DNA of 6,180 nt, from positions 1-6,180 of the forward strand of contig JAQGPE010000317.1 in NCBI GenBank assembly GCA_028293225.1, read 5' to 3'. This DNA comes from Akkermansiaceae bacterium (GTDB taxonomy: Bacteria; Verrucomicrobiota; Verrucomicrobiia; Verrucomicrobiales; Akkermansiaceae). The notes below the pieces were generated by a model. It saw only the letters and a program-made list of their open reading frames with translations. It was not told the DNA's origin and made no database searches. Each line of letters opens with the position of its first letter. Position 1 is the first letter of the stretch. Made by a program: the position numbers and the translations under genes. Positions 1 to 4,459 of the stretch are shown here, piece after piece.

Positions 1-1
1 T

Positions 2-1810
2 CCTTCACTCGAAAATATTCGCTTCGAAGGTGACCGCGCATGGAAGGCCGGCAAGGCCCTCCGCTATAAATCACTGGGCGAGGGAAAAGCCGTCCTGGGC
101 CTCACACATGATGACCCGGACTTCGTCGTCCGCTCCCTGCGTGAGCAGACTGCCCAGATCTGGAAGTCGAACACGCATTCCAAATCCATTCCCATGCGGG
201 GCATCGAAGCTCCCGGGCTGCTTTCCATCAGCAGGCTTGCGCTTGGCGATAACGCCAAGATCGGCATCTTGGACGCCACCGACGGCTTCAGCCGGACCGT
301 GGGCGCACAGCGCGGTTCCGGCGTCGACATCGATGACGTCTTGTTCGGTCTCCAAAGCGAGGCGGCCGAAAACAAGTTGAGGCTCGAGCTTCTTGATCTT
401 CGGGACTCCGGGCTCGCCGACCTGGACAGCGACGCCGGGGAAGTTGCGGCAGCCCGGCTCCGCTCGAGCATCATGCCGCGGGCCCAGGTCATCGTCGGCT
501 ACCAGAAGATAGGGGCCACAGCCTCCGCCCAGCCCCGGTTCGATGAAGTGCGCCGCTCACTTGTGGGTCACATCCACCTCGAGCCTCCGATGAAGTTCGC
601 GGACACAACCCAGTTCGCCCTGAAGTCCAGGATCGCGCTGGAGGCCATCCACTCCGAAGGCATGCTTCCCGTCCCCCCCGGTTTCACCCCGGAGGGCATC
701 CTGAATATCCTTCGTGCCGAGACTGAACTAGACGCTCCGGACGGAGAGGCGGCCGATCCGCTGGGTGGACTCTACCCCGACGAAGTCCTCCTGCTCGCCG
801 CGGAGTCATTGGTCTCCCCATTGGACGGCAAGCGCATCAGAATCGTGAACTCAACCGTTCACTCCCTGACCGGCAAGAAACCCAGCAAGGAGGATCGGGC
901 CGGGCTCGCCGCCGACACGGCGATGAGAGTGGACCGCATCGCACGCAAGTTGGAAGAGGACACCGCTTTCAAGGGGCGCCGATCGACCATTCAGAAGGTC
1001 CTGGCAGCTTCAACCCTTAAGCCAGCGCGGCTAAGCCGTCGTCCTGTCCTCGAGATCAGGAACGATGCCATCCGGAAGCTTCGGGCCCAGAAACTCAATC
1101 TCGAGGACGTTTCCCACGAGATCTCGCCCGAAGCGGCCGAGCTCGGCGTCCTCGGACTGTACTGCCTTGTTGAGGGAACTTCCCAGATCCCCGGCTCCAT
1201 GCGGCCACTTCTGACCCGTTCGAGTGCTCGAGTGAACGGTGAATACCTGCCTGAACCTCAGCAGATCATCGAAGAAATGGTGACGTCGGAAATCGGGCTG
1301 CAGCAACTCGCCCAGACTATTCTGGATGTACGGGAAGACCGTGTTCCCCGGAAGCTTGTCGAGGGGGATTCCGCGTTCAGCGGGGTCCGGGAAGACAGGG
1401 ACCTGCTGGACGGCGACGACTTGTACCTCTACAAGCCGGGAAATTGGTCCGCAAAGAAGATCGATACGTCGTCCGATCCTTACGTCGCCCTCACTCTTCA
1501 CCGGCAGCAAATTGTCGAGGGAGTGAAAGCTCTTCAGTCGATTACCACTAACCTCAAGCGTATCGAATCCCCCGACGGATCCAGCCTGGTCGAGTCGGAC
1601 GGCGTTGCCCTTGAGGCAGAGTGGAAGATCCTCGATGAATTGGCCTACGACTTCCGCACATGGACCCGGACAGCCGATCGCGTCAGTCCTTCTGTAGTGC
1701 CTGTCTCCAATTCCGTTGACGAGGACGCTGATGACGAAGAGGGGACGGACCTCGGAGACGACTCTTCCGACGACAACACCCTCTTCGACGATGGTCTGGT
1801 CTCTAAGTAG
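2..1810 (+). CDS. Large unrecognised protein, 5'-partial, with DGFSRT (ParB/DGQHR-like?) segment and acidic C-terminal tail
   Basis: The frame is open from the first bases of the window, so the gene begins upstream; 602 residues are visible, ending at TAG 1808-1810. The ATG at 194 is internal: the 64 codons before it read as ordinary protein and no ribosome-binding site stands before it. I do not recognise the family with confidence. About residues 90-104 read ILDATDGFSRTVGAQ, which loosely resembles the DGQHR/DGHHR core of DndB- and ParB-like domains; this is only motif likeness. The middle is mostly helical-looking and charged, with no signal peptide or membrane segment, so a cytoplasmic protein is likely. 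The last 32 residues hold 14 Asp/Glu, an acidic, probably disordered tail that could mimic nucleic acid or bind a basic partner. A strong hairpin follows 50 bases after the stop, and the next gene is an NYN nuclease on the same strand. That it is coding is nearly certain; its role is unknown. Confidence 0.88.
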   Translation, partial: PSLENIRFEGDRAWKAGKALRYKSLGEGKAVLGLTHDDPDFVVRSLREQTAQIWKSNTHSKSIPMRGIEAPGLLSISRLALGDNAKIGILDATDGFSRTVGAQRGSGVDIDDVLFGLQSEAAENKLRLELLDLRDSGLADLDSDAGEVAAARLRSSIMPRAQVIVGYQKIGATASAQPRFDEVRRSLVGHIHLEPPMKFADTTQFALKSRIALEAIHSEGMLPVPPGFTPEGILNILRAETELDAPDGEAADPLGGLYPDEVLLLAAESLVSPLDGKRIRIVNSTVHSLTGKKPSKEDRAGLAADTAMRVDRIARKLEEDTAFKGRRSTIQKVLAASTLKPARLSRRPVLEIRNDAIRKLRAQKLNLEDVSHEISPEAAELGVLGLYCLVEGTSQIPGSMRPLLTRSSARVNGEYLPEPQQIIEEMVTSEIGLQQLAQTILDVREDRVPRKLVEGDSAFSGVREDRDLLDGDDLYLYKPGNWSAKKIDTSSDPYVALTLHRQQIVEGVKALQSITTNLKRIESPDGSSLVESDGVALEAEWKILDELAYDFRTWTRTADRVSPSVVPVSNSVDEDADDEEGTDLGDDSSDDNTLFDDGLVSK

Positions 1811-1860
1811 CCTTCATCTTCCAGGCCTGAATGGCCAGGATCCGCGCCCCTGATCGGAAG

Positions 1861-1899
1861 TGGCGAGGAGCACCGCGTTGGGCGCGGTGCTCCTTGCCA
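1861..1899 (+). terminator. Strong 17-bp hairpin, probable transcription terminator
   Basis: The arms at 1861-1877 and 1883-1899 pair over 17 positions (16 Watson-Crick pairs and one G-U) around a 5-base TTGGG loop. It lies in the 126-base gap between the large first gene and the NYN gene. There is no U-tract after it, which is usual for many actinobacterial terminators. It suggests the two genes are at least partly separate transcription units. Because it is nearly symmetrical it could also stop transcription on the minus strand, and it could act as an RNA-stabilising 3' hairpin. Confidence 0.75.
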
Positions 1900-1920
1900 C
1901 AAACATCGGCCCGAGCACCC

Positions 1921-1927
1921 TAGGTGG
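1921..1927 (+). promoter_or_regulatory. Ribosome-binding site supporting the GTG start of the NYN gene
   Basis: TAGGTGG stands nine bases before the GTG at 1937. It is a fair Shine-Dalgarno match and decides the start: no other ATG or GTG precedes the conserved VNVYVDGFNLYYG strand, which must lie near the N-terminus in this family. No convincing -10/-35 pair was seen in the short stretch between the hairpin and this site. Confidence 0.6.
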
Positions 1928-1936
1928 CATTGCACC

Positions 1937-2575
1937 GTGTCCAACCCGCTTGTAAATGTTTATGTCGATGGCTTCAACCTCTACTACGGCAGCCTGAAGG
2001 GCTCAGACAATAAATGGTTAAACCTTCAGGGAGTTTTTGAGGACCTTATGCCGGGGTTTGAAATCAAGCGCATCCGGTACTTCACCGCGCGGGTCAAAGC
2101 CCGGCCAGACGATCCCCAGGCAGCCGTACGCCAGGGAGCATACCTGCGGGCGCTCGATACCTTGCCCAAGGTCTCAGTCCATCTGGGGCAGTTCGCTGTC
2201 ACAACGACTCGCATGGCCCTGGCCGACGAGACCGTTGTTCCGCGCACTGTGGAGGTCATCAAGACGGAAGAAAAAGGCTCTGATGTAAACCTGGCCGCCC
2301 ACCTGCTTCTCGACGCTTTCCGTGATGATGCGGACATCTATCTCGTGGCCAGCAATGATTCAGATCTGACCGAACCGCTAAGGATGGTGCGGGAGGAACT
2401 AAACAAACACGTCGGCATTGCCAAAACACATGCTCGTATGAGCAAGTCCTTGCTGCGGTGTAAACCGGATTTCACAAGAGACATCCGGGATGGTCTCCTG
2501 CGATCAAATCAGTTCGAAGACATCATTACGGATGATCGGGGCATGAAGATCCATAAGCCGAACGATTGGGTGTAG
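1937..2575 (+). CDS. NYN domain (PIN-like) putative ribonuclease, 212 aa
   Basis: A complete gene with GTG start and TAG stop. The protein is a single NYN domain of the LabA/DUF88 type, a PIN-like fold whose members are predicted, and in some cases shown, to be metal-dependent RNases. The acidic site is visible: VYVDGFNLYYG (Asp11, Asn14), then EEKGSDVNLAAHLL (Lys113, Asp116), then VASNDSDLTEPLRM (Ser139, Asn140, Asp141, Asp143). The middle YFTARV strand (about 48-53) and the final IHKPNDW are also typical of this subgroup, and about 212 residues is a normal length, so it appears intact. No signal or membrane segment is seen, so it should be cytoplasmic. It follows the large first gene but a strong hairpin lies between, so shared transcription is uncertain. 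Roles of such stand-alone NYN proteins range from RNA turnover to toxin-like or defence functions; the sequence does not tell which. Family assignment is firm, the substrate unknown. Confidence 0.93.
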   Translation: MSNPLVNVYVDGFNLYYGSLKGSDNKWLNLQGVFEDLMPGFEIKRIRYFTARVKARPDDPQAAVRQGAYLRALDTLPKVSVHLGQFAVTTTRMALADETVVPRTVEVIKTEEKGSDVNLAAHLLLDAFRDDADIYLVASNDSDLTEPLRMVREELNKHVGIAKTHARMSKSLLRCKPDFTRDIRDGLLRSNQFEDIITDDRGMKIHKPNDWV

Positions 2576-2585
2576 GCCTTAAAAA

Positions 2586-2610
2586 GCGGAGACCCCTTAC
2601 GGGGTCTCGC
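2586..2610. terminator. Hairpin behind the NYN gene, possibly bidirectional terminator
   Basis: GAGACCCC (2589-2596) pairs perfectly with GGGGTCTC (2601-2608) around a TTAC loop, and two further pairs (2586-2587 with 2609-2610) form beyond a bulged G. It begins 10 bases after the NYN stop. On the plus strand no U-tract follows. Read on the minus strand, the hairpin is followed by TTTTT (complement of 2581-2585), so it is a better textbook intrinsic terminator in that direction. It most likely ends the NYN transcript and shields it from opposing transcription. Confidence 0.65.
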
Positions 2611-2631
2611 GGCCAGCCGCCGAAGCAACTG

Positions 2632-2643
2632 GGGGTATACCCC
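2632..2643. repeat. Perfect 12-bp palindrome GGGGTATACCCC, possible operator
   Basis: The sequence reads the same on both strands over 12 bases and is followed by a short AT-rich patch (AACTATAT). Its GGGGTAT/ATACCCC composition recalls the half-sites of CsoR-type copper/sulfide repressor operators, but the half-sites here abut back to back instead of flanking a spacer, so that assignment is not claimed. It lies 278 bases before the HTH/HA gene, far for a simple operator. It might instead belong to an unseen promoter or be chance in GC-rich DNA. Confidence 0.35.
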
Positions 2644-2920
2644 AACTATATCCGTAAACCTGTGCCCAATGTCAATCCAACACAGCCATATCCGCCTTCC
2701 TTGGGTAGTCGCGACCCTGCAACGGCCATGGAACGACCGGGCAACACCGTAGGGACAGCGGCCAAAACTTCGTAGACAGAGCAGCGTCAGGGGTCAGGAA
2801 CCCTGCGGCGGCGCGTCCGGGACCCAACAACGGGCCGGGCAGCGGACGCCCGAAAGCAGTGTCTGTGAACCGGCCCTGCCCGCGCGTCGTCCGGGAGGGC
2901 CATGGCAGGATAGGTCCATT

Positions 2921-3577
2921 ATGAACAGGCGGTTGCGGCGCGCCCCGGACGCGGAATGGGTGCTGATGTACCGGCTCGGGCTGAGTCGGGCCCGCATCGG
3001 CGCCCTCGTGCGCGTCCCGCCCGCCGCCGTCGGATACCATCTAGCCATCGCCCGGCGCCAGGACCCGGGCCTCGAGGCCGAACACCAGGTTGCCGCCGGC
3101 GCCGCATCAGGTCCTCACCCCGCCCCCAAGGGCCTCGCCCGCCTGGATGAGGTCATCAGCTGGGTCCTGACCGGGGGCCGGTTCCCTGACAGCCGTTCCA
3201 GGGACCGGGGCGAACGGTCCATGGCGCGGTGGTTGTCCGGCCGCGGGCGCGAAGCAGCCGAGGGGACCCTGAACCCGGCCTACAGCGCCGGACTCGCCCA
3301 AATCCCCGGGTGGGCCGACAACCGAAGGGAAGCCACGGACGAAGCCCGCTGGCACCAGAGACTCGGCCAACTTATGGCCTACCGGGAGGAAGGCAACGAC
3401 TGGCCCCGCCACCACGACTCCGACTCCGACCGTGAACACACCCTCGGAGTGTGGATCCACACCCAGCGCTACAAACGCCGCCGCGGCGAACTCAACCCCG
3501 TAAGACTCAAGCTTCTGGACGACGCGGTTCCCGGCTGGCAGCTCGGAAGGACACGGGGCCGCCCTCCCCCGCGGTGA
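2921..3577 (+). CDS. HTH protein with two helicase-associated (HA) repeats, no helicase core
   Basis: A complete 218-residue gene from ATG 2921 to TGA 3577. AGGAT at 2907-2911 is a weak ribosome-binding site, and no earlier in-frame start exists after the upstream stop. Residues about 12-46 form a helix-turn-helix (MYRLGLSRARIGALVRVPPA, then VGYHLAIAR) of the kind that reads DNA. Two HA-type units (PF03457-like) follow: a diverged one at about 73-131 ending in IPGW, and a clear one at about 143-206 with Trp144, Trp161-Pro162, the LGVWIHTQRYKRRRGEL stretch and the closing PGW. HA domains normally sit behind SF2 helicases and probably bind nucleic acid; here they stand alone. Similar short HTH-HA proteins occur, as I recall, in multiple copies in Arthrobacter-type genomes, with unknown function. 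Codons are markedly more GC-rich than in the two genes upstream. A DNA-binding regulator or accessory protein is the best inference. Confidence 0.85.
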   Translation: MNRRLRRAPDAEWVLMYRLGLSRARIGALVRVPPAAVGYHLAIARRQDPGLEAEHQVAAGAASGPHPAPKGLARLDEVISWVLTGGRFPDSRSRDRGERSMARWLSGRGREAAEGTLNPAYSAGLAQIPGWADNRREATDEARWHQRLGQLMAYREEGNDWPRHHDSDSDREHTLGVWIHTQRYKRRRGELNPVRLKLLDDAVPGWQLGRTRGRPPPR

Positions 3578-3589
3578 CCGGGAAGGTTG

Positions 3590-3603
3590 TGCCCCTTGGG
3601 GCA
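3590..3603 (+). terminator. Weak hairpin just behind the HTH/HA gene
   Basis: TGCCCC (3590-3595) can pair with GGGGCA (3598-3603), 12 bases after the stop codon. The two-base gap forces the inner pair open, so about five pairs with a four-base loop are realistic. A second small stem, TGAGC (3607-3611) with GCTCA (3621-3625), follows. No U-tract is present. Position favours a terminator; strength does not. Confidence 0.3.
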
Positions 3604-3639
3604 GGCTGAGCCGTGGCGCAGCTCAAGGCTGGGCGGTTT

Positions 3640-3691
3640 CTAATCATCGTCTCAACAGGTTGGATTTGAAGTTAACAGAATCCCTGATTAG
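3640..3691. repeat. 7-bp inverted repeat with 38-base spacer
   Basis: CTAATCA at 3640-3646 and TGATTAG at 3685-3691 are exact inverted copies. Each is followed on the plus strand by TCATCG or overlaps it (3644-3649 and 3692-3697), so a short direct repeat is superimposed. It may be a paired protein-binding site or the stem of a long-looped RNA; seven bases could also be chance. Confidence 0.3.
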
Positions 3692-3782
3692 TCATCGAAG
3701 ACACAGCCGGCGTCCGTCAAACGAACGACAGGTGCACCGAATGCCGCCTCAACACCGGACGTTTCTAAAGCTCCGAATAGTG

Positions 3783-3791
3783 TGCTATATA
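3783..3791 (+). promoter_or_regulatory. Possible extended -10 promoter element, TG-C-TATATA
   Basis: TG at 3783-3784, one base, then TATATA gives an extended -10 box in the AT-richer gap. The matching -35 position (about 3763-3768, TTCTAA) is poor. Transcription from here would run rightward into the 3' end of the leftward helicase, making antisense RNA. Only the -10 half is seen, so this is tentative. Confidence 0.25.
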
Positions 3792-4298
3792 AGGCCCGGG
3801 ACTTCCCCTTGGCTTAGTAAGGCAGTCGCTAAAAGGCCAACTCAGTAACGGAACGCTCGAGGATCTTTGGAACAACAGCAGCAATGCTCATTGATATCAA
3901 AGCACGGGCGGGGTGGCCGCTGGCGTGATCTACTGCGCCGCCGCAGCCGCCGCCGCATACACATCAGCCGGCATCGGCCGGTGCAGCTTCCAGGTGATCG
4001 CAATCGGCTTCTCGCCCGTATGCTGCACATAGTCCACCTGCCCGAGGCATTTGTAGGGAACAGTCAGGCCAGTTTCGTCCTCCGAGGTACCCCGGGTGAA
4101 GATCAGGATCCTCGAGTCGTGCGCAGCGCGGTCCAGGTACCGCTTGCCGGTCGGGCTTACCGGCGACGTCGCATTCTGCGATTCCCAGTGGAACAGCTCG
4201 GGGCTGATGGCGTAGTCCTTGTACATGGTCGTGGCCGAGCGCTTCTTGTCGTCCTTGTTGAGCGTGACGAAGAAGGCGTCGGTGGAGGTCGCCGGGCA

Positions 4299-4301
4299 TC
4301 A
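4299..4301 (-). other. In-frame TGA inside the DUF3427 region
   Basis: The codons on both sides belong to the same frame and both read as DUF3427 sequence, so this is a nonsense codon within one domain, not a gene end. A Trp codon (TGG) changed by one base is the simplest origin. No ribosome-binding site and start codon are placed right after it to restart translation; the next in-frame ATG is at 4224-4226. Confidence 0.8.
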
Positions 4302-4459
4302 GGCAACGCCCTGCACGTTCTTGCCGAGCTCCAGTGACCCGTATTGCAGCGCCGCCAGGATCTCCTCGCGCCGGTAGGTTGCGTGCGACAGCAGCGGAAC
4401 GTGCTGCAGCCCGGCGCCCAGGCCCTTGGCCGCATGCCTGGACGCGGCCACGCCGAGCT

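Larger units (their letters stand above)
2576..2920. other. 345-base gene-free stretch before the HTH/HA gene
   Basis: Besides the hairpin at its left end it holds a perfect 12-bp palindrome and a GC-rich right half. The frame of the downstream gene is open back to a TAG at 2750 but offers no ATG, GTG or TTG before 2921, so the stretch is more likely leader than coding. A 7-bp inverted repeat, CGGGCAG at 2836-2842 and CTGCCCG at 2876-2882, could fold in the leader RNA but is weak. I see no clear sigma-70 promoter, no tRNA and no mobile-element end. Confidence 0.5.
3578..3929. other. 352-base gene-free stretch between convergent genes, partly AT-rich
   Basis: This lies between the stops of the HTH/HA gene and the leftward helicase. 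From about 3635 to 3900 the base composition is visibly less GC-rich than on either side. It holds a 7-bp inverted repeat (CTAATCA 3640-3646, TGATTAG 3685-3691) and a TATATA element at 3786-3791 with an upstream TG. I see no gene, tRNA, integrase site or recognisable insertion-sequence end. A 62-codon TTG-started frame (3660-3848) and a 14-codon ATG frame (3884-3928) are open but unsupported. A non-coding RNA or a remnant of transferred DNA would fit equally. Confidence 0.5.

Noticed and set aside
64..492. 142-codon minus-strand frame opposite the first gene
   Set aside because: Ser/Arg-rich shadow of the large plus-strand gene, whose reading frame is continuous across the whole stretch.
2566..2775. 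Open frame of 69 codons overlapping the end of the NYN gene
   Set aside because: It reads straight through the hairpin at 2586-2610, has no ribosome-binding site of its own, and gives a Pro-rich sequence resembling no protein family.
3660..3848. 62-codon TTG-started frame in the convergent gap
   Set aside because: Basic, no recognisable motif, rare start codon, weak ribosome-binding site; kept only as a remark in the gap description.
3884..3928. 14-codon ATG frame next to the helicase stop
   Set aside because: Too short, no strong ribosome-binding site and no conserved feature; likely chance.
3940..3956. Trinucleotide repeat encoding seven alanines at the helicase C-terminus
   Set aside because: The GCN codons are mixed and short; Ala-rich tails are common in high-GC genomes and need no special explanation.
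4299..4301. TGA read as selenocysteine
   Set aside because: This protein family has no selenoprotein members that I know of, no SECIS-like hairpin follows, and a second lesion is present.
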